Positions 16,189 through 23,950 of a stretch of DNA of 34,992 nt are shown here, one piece after another. The notes beneath the pieces were generated by a model. It saw nothing but the letters and a program-made list of their open reading frames with translations, did not search any database and was not told the origin of the DNA. The stretch lies in assembly GCA_016931185.1 (NCBI GenBank), contig JAFGFI010000329.1, forward strand, positions 1 to 34,992, written 5' to 3'. This DNA comes from Anaerolineae bacterium (GTDB lineage: Bacteria > Chloroflexota > Anaerolineae > B4-G1 > SLSP01). The number at the start of each line of letters is the position of its first letter. The stretch's first letter is position 1. Position numbers and translations under genes: made by a program.

Positions 16189-17655
16189 ATGACCACACAG
16201 AGGAAATTAACGGGACCGGAGTATACGGCCACACGCTATGATACCCCCACACCTTTAACAGCGACGCCCCCCAATATCATTCTAATCAATTCCGATACCT
16301 ACCGCTACGACAACCTCTTCAAACGTGCTGCTCTTCCCGTACATACGCCTAATCTGGACGCCTTCGCATCAGAACGCGCGGTGAGTATGTCCCACTTTTA
16401 CACGGGTAGCTTCCCCACTATCCCCGAACGTACCGACCTGATCTCCGGACGCTATAGCTGGCCGTGGTATGGTTGGCGTTCCCTGATCCAGGAAAACAAG
16501 ATGCCTAAACTGCTCAACCAACACGCCTACGTCACGCAACTGCTCTGTGACTGCCCACACCTGTTCAACAGTAATTTTCACCAGACTTTCAACGGCGCGT
16601 ACCAGGTACGTGGACAGGAGGGAGATACCTACTTCCTGCGAATGAACGATCCCATCCAGAAAATGATGCCGCGCGAGAAAACACGCACCGGGCATCACTT
16701 CCAGGATAAGAATCTGGTAGACCTGCACCGGTGGATGAACCGGTATTGGGTCTGCGAGGAAGAATCTTTCCCTTACCGCACAGCGGCACAGGCCGTGCGC
16801 TGGCTGGAGGAGAATTATACCTACAGTCCTTTCTTGCTGTGGGTAGATTTCTTCGACCCGCACGAGCCATGGGATCCACCAGAGTATATGGTCAAGAAAT
16901 ACGATCCCGATTACGACGGTATCCCGATGCTGCATCCCAACTATGGTAAAGCCAGCGATTACACAGCGGAGGAATTACACAATTTGCGCGCTCACTACTG
17001 CGCTGAAGCGGAATTGATAGACCGTTGGGTGGGCCGTATCTTCGAGAAAATTGATGATCTGGGATTGTGGGAAAACAGCATCGTTATCTTCACTACCGAT
17101 CACGGGATGAGTCTGGGGGAACATGACCGCACCGGTAAAAGCAATATTAACGACAGCGACGACCGCCGCTGGCCCCTTTACCCGGAGATCGCCCATATCC
17201 CCTTCCTTATCGTTGTACCGGGAATGTCGGGGGCGCGAGAGGTGGAGTTGCTGGCACAGCCCGCCGACATCTTGCCCACACTGCTAGACCTGGCCGGGTT
17301 GGATATAACCCCACCCGACCCCTTCCACGGACATTCTTTCGCGCCCGCGTTGCGCGGTGAAGCGCAGCCACCGCTGCGCGAAGTTGCCATCTGTGCCTCA
17401 CACCTGCGTAAATACGAAGGGGCAATCCCAGCCACCGCCGTGACGCCCGTGCTCTACACAAAACAGTGGGCTTACGCACCCATCGGCCCTTACAGTGTAC
17501 GAGAACTCTATGACCTATCCCGCGACCCTTATGCCGAAACCAACTGTGCTGCCGAGCATCCCAATATCGTCGAAACTTTACACACGTGTCTGATAGAATG
17601 GTTGCGCAACATAAACGCACCGGAGGAGGCGATAGAGGTATTTACAGAAACGTGA
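16189..17655 (+). CDS. Sulfatase-fold hydrolase with Thr at the nucleophile position (predicted phosphatase/phosphodiesterase)
   Basis: The 488-residue protein has the alkaline-phosphatase/sulfatase fold: NIILINSDTYRYD near the start (metal Asp36), HTPNLDAFASE, FPTIPERTDLISGRY (74-88), DFFDPHEPWDPP, and FTTDHGMSLGEH with Asp304-His305 as metal ligands. True sulfatases have C/S-x-P-x-R, whose Cys or Ser becomes formylglycine. Here the matching residues are T77-I-P79-E-R81, so the formylglycine route is not possible. Thr nucleophiles are used by phosphatases and phosphodiesterases of this superfamily, so that activity is more likely. No signal peptide is seen, implying a cytoplasmic enzyme. I prefer ATG 16189 over ATG 16183 because AGGAG is then 7 nt away rather than 1. 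Confidence 0.85.
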   Translation: MTTQRKLTGPEYTATRYDTPTPLTATPPNIILINSDTYRYDNLFKRAALPVHTPNLDAFASERAVSMSHFYTGSFPTIPERTDLISGRYSWPWYGWRSLIQENKMPKLLNQHAYVTQLLCDCPHLFNSNFHQTFNGAYQVRGQEGDTYFLRMNDPIQKMMPREKTRTGHHFQDKNLVDLHRWMNRYWVCEEESFPYRTAAQAVRWLEENYTYSPFLLWVDFFDPHEPWDPPEYMVKKYDPDYDGIPMLHPNYGKASDYTAEELHNLRAHYCAEAELIDRWVGRIFEKIDDLGLWENSIVIFTTDHGMSLGEHDRTGKSNINDSDDRRWPLYPEIAHIPFLIVVPGMSGAREVELLAQPADILPTLLDLAGLDITPPDPFHGHSFAPALRGEAQPPLREVAICASHLRKYEGAIPATAVTPVLYTKQWAYAPIGPYSVRELYDLSRDPYAETNCAAEHPNIVETLHTCLIEWLRNINAPEEAIEVFTET

Positions 17656-17714
17656 TGTGTGATTTGGTGGCCGGACAGTGAAAATACACCTATTTGACTA
17701 AGGAGGTACAACCT

Positions 17715-19673
17715 ATGATCAATTTACCGATTACCCATATGACGTTGTACAAACACGGCGTGGGATTCTTTGAGCGGCGGGCAAACCTCACGGGGGAACA
17801 AGTAGAACTCTCGTTCCGCGTGGAGGAGATGAATGACATTCTCAAAAGCCTGACCGTGATTGATTGGGGAGGAGGGCAGGTTTTAGGCATTGATTATGCT
17901 ACCCCCCAGAGTCGCCAGGAACTCTTGCAGGGTTGTTCGATCCGGCTGGAAGATACGCGCAGCTTGCGTGATTTGCTCGCCGGACTGCGTGGTCGTCGCA
18001 TCCATCTATTGTTGGACCCGGACGAGAGTTTAACCGGTCTTGTGGTTGGATTAGACGAACCCCCGGAACGCCAGGCGATGGGGACGACATTAGTATCACT
18101 GCTCCAGGACAAGGCCGAACACGTCCAGGTGGTAGAATTGGCCCGCGTCCAAGGAGTAGAGATTCTTGACGAACGTGGAGCTGCCGACCTGCGCTTCTTC
18201 CTGGAAACTGCCCTGGGACAGGAGGATTATCGCAAAGTTACGATCCGTCTAACGCCGGGAGAGCACGAGCTATCGGCCAGCTATATCGCTCCCGCTCCTA
18301 CGTGGCGCGTGAGCTATCGCCTGGTACTGGAATCTGGCAAAAACGGGCGCGAGCCGCGCGCGTTACTCCTGGGCTGGGGTATCTTTGACAACCGCCTGGA
18401 AGAAGACCTGGAAAGCATCTCCTTATCATTGGTAGCCGGAATGCCTATCTCGTTTATTTACGATCTCTACACCCCCTTCACACCGGAACGACCAGAAGTT
18501 AAGGAAGAAGCGCGGGTTGCGGCGGCCCCGGTGGAATTTAAGGAAGCTGCATTGGATACCTATAGTCGCGGCGGGATGGGCGCGGGTATGGGACTAGGAC
18601 AGGCAATGTCTACCATGATGCGTATGGCAGAGGCGCCCGCCCCAGCGCCGGCAATGGCCCGCGCTTCCCTGGAAGATATCGCGGCTGCACAGACAATTGC
18701 TACCCAGGGCGAGGATTTGGGCGAACTGTTCCAATATCGCATCCAAACTCCGGTTACAGTAGGACGCGGGCGGTCGGCGATGGTACCGGTGCTTTCTTCC
18801 TACCTCAACTATCGCAAGGATCTGATCTATAATGCAGCCAAAATGCCCAACAACCCGGTCGCCACACTGCGGTTGAAAAATGAAACAGGCCTAACCCTGG
18901 AACGCGGCCCGGTAACAGTGTTAGAGGATGGCGAGTATGTAGGAGAAGCCGTACTCTCTTTCACCATAGCCGGGACGGAAATGATGATCCCGTATGCAGT
19001 TGAACTTGGGGTCCAAATGGGCGAACATAGTCGTCAAAGCCGCGAACTACACGCGTTACACATCAAAGGGGTATATTTACAGTTTGAAGAGTGGGATATT
19101 CGCGTCAAGGTCTACCGGATGCAGAACACCACCGGGGAACCGATCAAAGTCCTGATTGAACATCCGCGCACGGCAAACTATGAATTATTCGATTCACCCG
19201 CGCCCGTTGAAGAAACCACCAATACCCTGCGTTTTGAAACCACGGTTAACCCGCAGGTTAAAACCGTCCTGCAAGTGCAGGAACGGAAACTGATGTGGCG
19301 ACAGGAAGAGCTGCGCAAACAATCTCACCAGGCACTACAAAAATATCTGAAGCAAGGTTTGCTGGACCGGCGCGTTCACGATCAGATCGTCAAACTGCTG
19401 ATGCTTTATGACACCATTGCAGATTACGAAAAACAACTGAAACAGTTGGAAGAGGAGCGGAAGAAGATCTACGAAAGTCAAAAGCAAATTCAGGACAATA
19501 TGGGCGCGCTTTCGCAAACCGGGAAGGAAGGTGCATTGCGGACGCGGTATGTGGAACAATTGGAAACCAGCGAAGAGCAGCTTAAAACCCTGAGCCAACG
19601 CGAGAATGAGCTTAAAGCTACCATTCAGCAAGTAGAAACTGAGATTGACGCCCGCCTCAAAGAGATGAAATAA
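17715..19673 (+). CDS. DUF4139-like beta-rich protein with C-terminal coiled coil
   Basis: The 652-residue protein starts at ATG 17715, 7 nt after a strong AGGAGGT. The N-terminal half contains MTLYKHGVGFFERR and a middle region ASYIAPAPTWRVSYRLVL, resembling the family with DUF4140/DUF4139 architecture. A low-complexity Gly/Met/Ala/Pro linker (about residues 285-315) follows, then a second beta region (RSAMVPVLSSYLNYRKDLIY to TTVNPQVKTVLQVQE). The last ~120 residues are a charged coiled coil (DYEKQLKQLEEERKKIYESQ onward). There is no signal peptide, so it is probably cytoplasmic. It follows the sulfatase-fold gene by 59 nt. The function is unknown; the DUF4139 link rests on overall pattern rather than an alignment. 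Confidence 0.65.
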   Translation: MINLPITHMTLYKHGVGFFERRANLTGEQVELSFRVEEMNDILKSLTVIDWGGGQVLGIDYATPQSRQELLQGCSIRLEDTRSLRDLLAGLRGRRIHLLLDPDESLTGLVVGLDEPPERQAMGTTLVSLLQDKAEHVQVVELARVQGVEILDERGAADLRFFLETALGQEDYRKVTIRLTPGEHELSASYIAPAPTWRVSYRLVLESGKNGREPRALLLGWGIFDNRLEEDLESISLSLVAGMPISFIYDLYTPFTPERPEVKEEARVAAAPVEFKEAALDTYSRGGMGAGMGLGQAMSTMMRMAEAPAPAPAMARASLEDIAAAQTIATQGEDLGELFQYRIQTPVTVGRGRSAMVPVLSSYLNYRKDLIYNAAKMPNNPVATLRLKNETGLTLERGPVTVLEDGEYVGEAVLSFTIAGTEMMIPYAVELGVQMGEHSRQSRELHALHIKGVYLQFEEWDIRVKVYRMQNTTGEPIKVLIEHPRTANYELFDSPAPVEETTNTLRFETTVNPQVKTVLQVQERKLMWRQEELRKQSHQALQKYLKQGLLDRRVHDQIVKLLMLYDTIADYEKQLKQLEEERKKIYESQKQIQDNMGALSQTGKEGALRTRYVEQLETSEEQLKTLSQRENELKATIQQVETEIDARLKEMK

Positions 19674-19682
19674 TATTTAACA

Positions 19683-19742
19683 TTTGACAGGATTGACAGG
19701 ATATTGAACGTCAATAACCTACATCCTGTCCATCCTGTCAAA
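19683..19742. repeat. Doubled TGACAGGAT inverted repeat
   Basis: Each arm holds two tandem copies of TGACAGGAT (19683-19702) or its complement (19723-19742), giving a 20-bp stem with one mismatch and a 20-nt loop. It fills the gap between the DUF4139-like gene and the zinc-ribbon gene, ending just before the AAGGAG of the latter. It could form an mRNA hairpin that hides or exposes that ribosome site. I recall similar TGACAGGAT hairpins elsewhere in bacterial genomes but cannot verify this here. Confidence 0.8.
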
Positions 19743-19754
19743 AAGGAGCCATCA

Positions 19755-20714
19755 ATGCCGATCTGCCATACTTGTCAGGGCGAATATATGCGAGCTGAGA
19801 GCTTGTGTCCTCATTGCCAGCATCCCCTCGGTCGGGGAACCACGGTATGCCAGCATTGCAAACAACCGACCGACGAACATCGCCTTTGCCCGCGCTGCAA
19901 ACGCGATGTGAGCGCGTGGGAAAAGGAACTGGCATCCACTCTGGGTCATTTCATCCTGCGACGATGGGGAGTTGTGGGACTGCTACCGAGTCTAGGCGCT
20001 ATCATCTTGTGGTTGACCTATTGGCAAAAACACCAACTCTCATTGCACCGGCCCGCGGATACACTACTCGGTATTATCCTTTCGTTCTTCATCTTTACGA
20101 TGCTCTATGAAGATCGGTTACTGATGTGGGAAAGAAGTTGGGCGGCTGAAGTCTATAATGTTGCCCCAACCAGGCCCAGCAGAACAATTGGGGTCGCCAT
20201 TGTTGGGGGATTATTTCTTTCCTTCGTCCTGATCTATGTCAACCGGCACTGGGGCGAGACCGGCGGATTTGAGCTAAAACTGTTATTTGCTTTAGGGTAC
20301 GCAGCCGCGTTAATCTGCTTTACTGTTGCGTGTACAATGGGCGTCCTCATGGCCGAAATCGGACGGCTCAACCAGTCAATGCCGCAACCTCTCTTTGTTC
20401 AAATTGAGCATCTACTCCAGGTCGTCCTGGATACTATCCTGGAAAAAATCGAAGGGGGACATGGGGAAGATATTTTACAACGCACGCATACTGCCGATGC
20501 AAACCTGCGATATGAAATCCTGGAAGTCAACCGTATTCCCGAAGATGGGGGGATACGACTACTCCTCTTAACCTACAAGCACATCCAACGACCCGATGAA
20601 GATGCACAAATGCGCGCTTACTGGGTCAAAGAGGTTTGGAATATTGACGCCGACCGCTGGGGCCGGGTGCGGTCGCTGAAACCGGGGAAGTCTGAAGCAG
20701 CAGAATCCCGTTAA
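19755..20714 (+). CDS. Double zinc-ribbon membrane protein
   Basis: The 319-residue protein starts with a double zinc ribbon: CHTCxG and CPHCQ, then CQHCK and CPRCK (residues 4-55). Four or so transmembrane helices span about 75-225 (VVGLLPSLGAIILWLTYW, LLGIILSFFIFTMLY, IGVAIVGGLFLSFVLIY, ALGYAAALICFTVACTM). A C-terminal cytoplasmic part of about 95 residues (RYEILEVNRIPEDGGIRLLLLTYKHI) follows. The ribbons probably bind zinc for structure or protein contact. The start is ATG 19755, with AAGGAG 6 nt upstream. It is the last gene of the plus-strand cluster that begins at 13755. I do not recognise a named family. Confidence 0.75.
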   Translation: MPICHTCQGEYMRAESLCPHCQHPLGRGTTVCQHCKQPTDEHRLCPRCKRDVSAWEKELASTLGHFILRRWGVVGLLPSLGAIILWLTYWQKHQLSLHRPADTLLGIILSFFIFTMLYEDRLLMWERSWAAEVYNVAPTRPSRTIGVAIVGGLFLSFVLIYVNRHWGETGGFELKLLFALGYAAALICFTVACTMGVLMAEIGRLNQSMPQPLFVQIEHLLQVVLDTILEKIEGGHGEDILQRTHTADANLRYEILEVNRIPEDGGIRLLLLTYKHIQRPDEDAQMRAYWVKEVWNIDADRWGRVRSLKPGKSEAAESR

Positions 20715-20737
20715 GAAATGGAATAAAACAAAGTTTA

Positions 20738-20790
20738 AAGGGGCATATTTTGGGTTTCGGGAGCAACCCGAAACCCAAAATATACCCCTT
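20738..20790. terminator. Strong bidirectional terminator-like hairpin
   Basis: Two 24-nt arms (20738-20761 and 20767-20790) pair with a single C/A mismatch around the loop AGCAA. The stem contains TATTTTGGGTTTCGGG and its complement. It lies between the convergent zinc-ribbon and LysM genes, so it probably ends both transcripts, although T-runs are short. Confidence 0.7.
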
Positions 20791-20794
20791 TGTA

Positions 20795-20828
20795 TAGCAA
20801 GCAAGTCCCATCTACTGCCTGCTTGCTA
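20795..20828 (-). terminator. Second stem-loop at the LysM gene 3' end
   Basis: TAGCAAGCA (20795-20803) pairs with TGCTTGCTA (20820-20828), 8 nt beyond the LysM stop and adjacent to the larger hairpin. It may add to termination of the minus-strand transcript. Confidence 0.4.
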
Positions 20829-20836
20829 CCGTCTCT

Positions 20837-21145
20837 CTAGGGAATCTTCAGCTCTTGCCCCGCGCGGATCATATTGGGATTTGCAAGTTGATCCTTGTTT
20901 GCCTCGAAAATCTCTGACCAGCGGCTGGCGTCGCCGTAAAGCTTTTCTGCAATCTTGCTCAAACTATCACCAGGTTGCACGATGTAGGTACGCGCTTCCT
21001 GTTTCTGTACTTCACGAGCCGCTCTACGAGCTTCCATCTGCTCATAGCGTGCTTCATCGATGTGTCGCTTAGCATCTTCGCGGTTCACAGATCCACGCGA
21101 AGTGGTCGTCCCTTCCGGATCTAGTTTTTTGTTTTGTACTGCCAT
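20837..21145 (-). CDS. Small LysM-domain protein
   Basis: The 102-residue protein has an N-terminal charged helix (NREDAKRHIDEARYEQMEARRAAREVQKQ) and a C-terminal LysM domain at about 53-102 (YIVQPGDSLSKIAEKLYGDASRWSEIFEANKDQL...AGQELKIP). The YGDASRWSEIFEANKDQL spacing is the YgaU/XkdP-like variety. LysM binds peptidoglycan or chitin-type glycans, but there is no signal peptide, so it may act inside the cell as in YgaU-like proteins, or leave by another route. AAGGAGG lies 7 nt upstream of the ATG. It is monocistronic and divergent from the lacI-type gene. Confidence 0.9.
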   Translation of the reverse strand: MAVQNKKLDPEGTTTSRGSVNREDAKRHIDEARYEQMEARRAAREVQKQEARTYIVQPGDSLSKIAEKLYGDASRWSEIFEANKDQLANPNMIRAGQELKIP

Positions 21146-21228
21146 CTTGGTTCCTCCTTAAGTTACAGGTGAATATATACATAATACTCACAATCCACAC
21201 AAAAGGCAAGAACCTATGAAGATCTTTC

Positions 21229-21257
21229 TTGACATCTATTTTATTTTCTAGTACAAT
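21229..21257 (+). promoter_or_regulatory. Near-consensus sigma-70 promoter of the LacI-family gene
   Basis: TTGACA (21229-21234), a 17-nt spacer and TACAAT (21252-21257) form a near-perfect promoter. The -10 box lies inside the left arm of a 51-bp palindrome, so bound repressor would block RNA polymerase. The expected start near 21264 gives a leader of about 45 nt. Confidence 0.8.
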
Positions 21258-21295
21258 GTAAGCGATTACAGTAATCGCTTACATTGTACTAGAAA
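21245..21295. promoter_or_regulatory. 51-bp perfect palindrome with two LacI-type operators
   Basis: Arms 21245-21269 and 21271-21295 are exact reverse complements around A21270. Each contains a LacI-family box: TGTAAGCGATTACA (21257-21270) and AGTAATCGCTTACA (21270-21283), centres 13 bp apart. The match to the TGTAANCGNTTACA consensus and its place over the promoter point to autoregulation. I saw no other copy in the window, including upstream of the transporter. Confidence 0.8.
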
Positions 21296-21309
21296 TATCT
21301 GAAGCCAAA

Positions 21310-22317
21310 ATGTCTCGTATTACCATTGCCGATGTCGCAAAACAGGCGGGGGTATCCACCGCTACTGTCAGCCGCGTCATCAATCAAACCGGTCCGGTCG
21401 CTGCCCAGACCGCTGCGCGCGTCCGGGAGACGATTTCAGAATTAAACTACCGTCCCCACACCGCGGCCAAAACACTGGCCAGCCATCGCACCAACACCAT
21501 CGGCCTGGTCTTCCCTCAGATTAGCGGCTACTATTTTGCCCCTCTGCTGCGTGGGATTGCTTCCACTGCCGGAGAATATGGATTTGATCTGCTTATCTAC
21601 TCCGTACAGGAAGGCGCTGCGCCACGGGAGTTGGACCACTACCCCATTGGCGATCAAAATACAGATGGGCTGGTGGTATTTACCAGCGGCCTACCAGAGC
21701 AAGAATTACGCCGCCTGCATCAAATTTCCTTTCCTGTTGTTTTGATCCATTGCACCCCCCCAGAGGGGTTAGCTATTCCCAGTGTGACTATCGAAAACAA
21801 AGCCAGCGCGCGCCGTCTGGTGGATCATCTGATTGAAATTCATAACCGCCGTCATATTGCTTTTCTGGCCGGGCCTCAAGCCCATGAGGATTCCTATTGG
21901 CGCGAAAAGGGCTACCGGGAAGCGTTGGAAACACACGGTATTGCCTTTGATCCAGAGTTAGTGGGGATTGGAGGATTTAACGAGCAAATCGCACAGGCTA
22001 CCGTAAAAACCTGGATACGCGAGGGTGTACAAATCGACGCCATCTTTGCGGGGGACGACGACTCTGCCACCGGTGCATTAACCGCGCTGACCCAGGCCGG
22101 GATATATGTTCCCGAGGATGTGGCGTTGGTGGGTTTCGACGACATTGATCTGGCCCGTTATTTAAATCCCCCCTTAACCACTGTGCGCGCGCCGGTCGAA
22201 CAAGTAGGACGCGAGGCCATACAACAACTTATGCATCTGATCCGCACGGGAGAAGCTGATTTATTGACCCTTCTCCCAACAGAATTAGTGATCCGTCGTT
22301 CATGTGGATGCAATTAA
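21310..22317 (+). CDS. LacI-family transcriptional regulator
   Basis: The 335-residue protein has an N-terminal LacI helix-turn-helix (TIADVAKQAGVSTATVSRVIN, residues 4-24) with the hinge helix NYRPHTAAKTLAS. A periplasmic-binding-like effector domain follows (TIGLVFPQISGYYFAPLLRGI, then DGLVVF, then VGFDDIDLARYLNPPLTTVRAPVEQVGREA). It ends in the usual LLPTELVIRRSCG. The family represses sugar-uptake genes and releases DNA when sugar binds. It precedes a family-1 sugar-binding lipoprotein and two permeases on the same strand. The palindrome over its own promoter implies autorepression. There is no good Shine-Dalgarno before ATG 21310, so translation may be weak. The sugar cannot be read from the sequence. 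Confidence 0.93.
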   Translation: MSRITIADVAKQAGVSTATVSRVINQTGPVAAQTAARVRETISELNYRPHTAAKTLASHRTNTIGLVFPQISGYYFAPLLRGIASTAGEYGFDLLIYSVQEGAAPRELDHYPIGDQNTDGLVVFTSGLPEQELRRLHQISFPVVLIHCTPPEGLAIPSVTIENKASARRLVDHLIEIHNRRHIAFLAGPQAHEDSYWREKGYREALETHGIAFDPELVGIGGFNEQIAQATVKTWIREGVQIDAIFAGDDDSATGALTALTQAGIYVPEDVALVGFDDIDLARYLNPPLTTVRAPVEQVGREAIQQLMHLIRTGEADLLTLLPTELVIRRSCGCN

Positions 22318-22332
22318 CCATGTTTAGAGGGA

Positions 22333-22368
22333 TTTTTTCGCGCGCGGCAAGAGCCGCGCGCGAAAAAA
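22333..22368. terminator. GC-capped hairpin after the LacI-family gene
   Basis: TTTTTTCGCGCGCGGC (22333-22348) pairs perfectly with its complement (22353-22368) around AAGA. It lies 16 nt past the regulator stop and probably limits read-through. ATATCTTTTCCC follows; it resembles the 3' side of the 4202-4248 hairpin. Confidence 0.6.
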
Positions 22369-22380
22369 ATATCTTTTCCC

Positions 22381-22415
22381 TTCTCTTTTTCGCCCCGTAG
22401 GGGCGAAAAAGAGAA
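22381..22415. terminator. Second GC-capped hairpin after the LacI-family gene
   Basis: TTCTCTTTTTCGCCCC (22381-22396) pairs perfectly with its complement (22400-22415) around a 3-nt loop. Together with the hairpin before it, it separates the regulator from the transporter genes. The following ~125 nt to 22542 is AT-rich; it contains a stray AAGGAGG with no start codon and no gene that I can see. Confidence 0.55.
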
Positions 22416-22542
22416 ATTCATGTGATAGGTAGCAACTTAGGTTATATTCAAAGTTTTTATTTTTGGACAAGGAGGTTAAAATAAAATAATTTAGTTTAAC
22501 ATCTATTTTTCTGTAAAAATTAGTAAAATCGAGGAGGATACT

Positions 22543-23853
22543 ATGTTCAAGAAAAGCTTGTGTTTAGTTCTGTCGTTAATGCTTATGTTAAATCTAGTAG
22601 CAGCCTGCCAACCCGTAGATAAAGGCCCTGCTGCCTCAACGCAACCCGACGTTATGCGCGTTTGGATCACCTGGGGGGATGACCCAACCCAAATCCAGGA
22701 ACTTTTTAATCGTTATGGTGAGGCCAATAATACCAAAGTAGAAGTTAATTCACCGGTTGAAAGTGACAAAGTCATTGCAGCGCTTTCTGGGTCTGAACCA
22801 CCGGACATCTTGATACTCGGTGGCCCGGATGATGTTTCTACCTGGGTAAACGAGGGACTCTTGACCCCGCTTGAGGATCTCGTCACAGCACAGGGGGTTG
22901 ATCTAAAAGACATTTACCCGGCTATGTTGGCGCAAGGCAAATATCAGGGGAAATTATACGCGCTTCCTTGGGGTTCGGATACTTATGGGCTTTTTTGGAA
23001 CAAGGACCTGTTCGAGGAAGCTGGTCTTGATCCCGAAAGTCCTCCTGAAACGATGGAGGAAATGCTCGAATATGCCGATAAATTGACCAAAGTTGACGCC
23101 GACGGTCATATCACACAACTCGGGTTTGTACCCGATTTCTCATGGAGTCACATTGAGCAATACATCAAATTACACGGGGGGTATTGGTTCAATGACGATG
23201 GCACGAAGGTGCAGTTGGATACCCCGGAAATGATCGCTGCTCTGAAGTGGGAACAGCAATTCTACACCCGGTACGGGATCGAAGAAGTATTGCGCTTTGT
23301 GTCGTCTACCGGGGAATATTCCTCACCAGAGCACGGTTTTATGGCCGGTAAAATTGCAATGATGGTAGATGGCGAATGGATGACCGGTGACAACTTCATC
23401 GGCGGTTTAGCCCCCGATCTGTGGTATGGGGTTGGTCCCATCCCCTATCCGGCATCTAAGCCCGAGAATAAAGGCACCAACGTCGTTGGTGGAACAGTTG
23501 CTGTTATCCCTAGTGGTGTACAGAATAAGGAAGCAGCGGCGAAACTTATGGCCTGGATGATGAGTCCCGAAATCGTAGCCGAGGAAATGGTCGCCAACTT
23601 CAACCTCCCATCGAGCAAGGAATCCGCTAAAGATTCACGTTTCCACAAGAACGAAAAGTTCGCGGTATTCATGGAATTGGCCAATTCCCCTAATGCAACC
23701 TATCACATCTTTACCGCTATCAGCGCGGACCTCTTAACTGAGCTAGACTTGATCGAGCAGCAAGTGCTGCATGAAGGTGCAGACCCTGCCCCACTGCTCC
23801 AGGCAGCACAGGAAAAGCTACAACCCATGCTCGAAGAAGCATTAAAGAAGTAA
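22543..23853 (+). CDS. Family-1 extracellular sugar-binding lipoprotein of an ABC transporter
   Basis: The 436-residue protein has a lipoprotein signal peptide with lipobox VAAC (Cys22). The mature domain is a typical SBP_bac_1 fold: MRVWITWGDDPTQIQELFNRY, DILILGGPDDVSTWVNEGLLTPLEDL, GKLYALPWGSDTYGLFWNKDLFEEAGLDP, a KIAMMVDGEWM segment, and KEAAAKLMAWMMSPE. Such proteins capture mono- or oligosaccharides for a MalFG-type permease. GAGGAGG lies 5 nt upstream of the ATG. The two permeases follow after 97 nt with a hairpin between, which fits higher expression of the binding protein. The exact sugar is unknown. Confidence 0.92.
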   Translation: MFKKSLCLVLSLMLMLNLVAACQPVDKGPAASTQPDVMRVWITWGDDPTQIQELFNRYGEANNTKVEVNSPVESDKVIAALSGSEPPDILILGGPDDVSTWVNEGLLTPLEDLVTAQGVDLKDIYPAMLAQGKYQGKLYALPWGSDTYGLFWNKDLFEEAGLDPESPPETMEEMLEYADKLTKVDADGHITQLGFVPDFSWSHIEQYIKLHGGYWFNDDGTKVQLDTPEMIAALKWEQQFYTRYGIEEVLRFVSSTGEYSSPEHGFMAGKIAMMVDGEWMTGDNFIGGLAPDLWYGVGPIPYPASKPENKGTNVVGGTVAVIPSGVQNKEAAAKLMAWMMSPEIVAEEMVANFNLPSSKESAKDSRFHKNEKFAVFMELANSPNATYHIFTAISADLLTELDLIEQQVLHEGADPAPLLQAAQEKLQPMLEEALKK

Positions 23854-23862
23854 GCCAACAGA

Positions 23863-23901
23863 TTAGGACGCAGAACGCACCCGCGTAAATCTGCGTCCTA
23901 A
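23863..23901 (+). terminator. Intercistronic hairpin between binding protein and permease
   Basis: TTAGGACGCAGA (23863-23874) pairs perfectly with TCTGCGTCCTAA (23890-23901). Such a hairpin after a binding-protein gene often gives partial termination or mRNA stability, leaving the permease at a lower level. No T-run is present. Confidence 0.5.
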
Positions 23902-23950
23902 CTCTTAACTCAGTGCAACCTACGGTTGCCATCGTCATTTCTGGAGATCA

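Noticed and set aside
22481..22500. AAGGAGG ribosome-site-like sequence before the sugar-binding gene as a small gene start
   Set aside because: No ATG, GTG or TTG follows at usable distance; the next codons run into stops.
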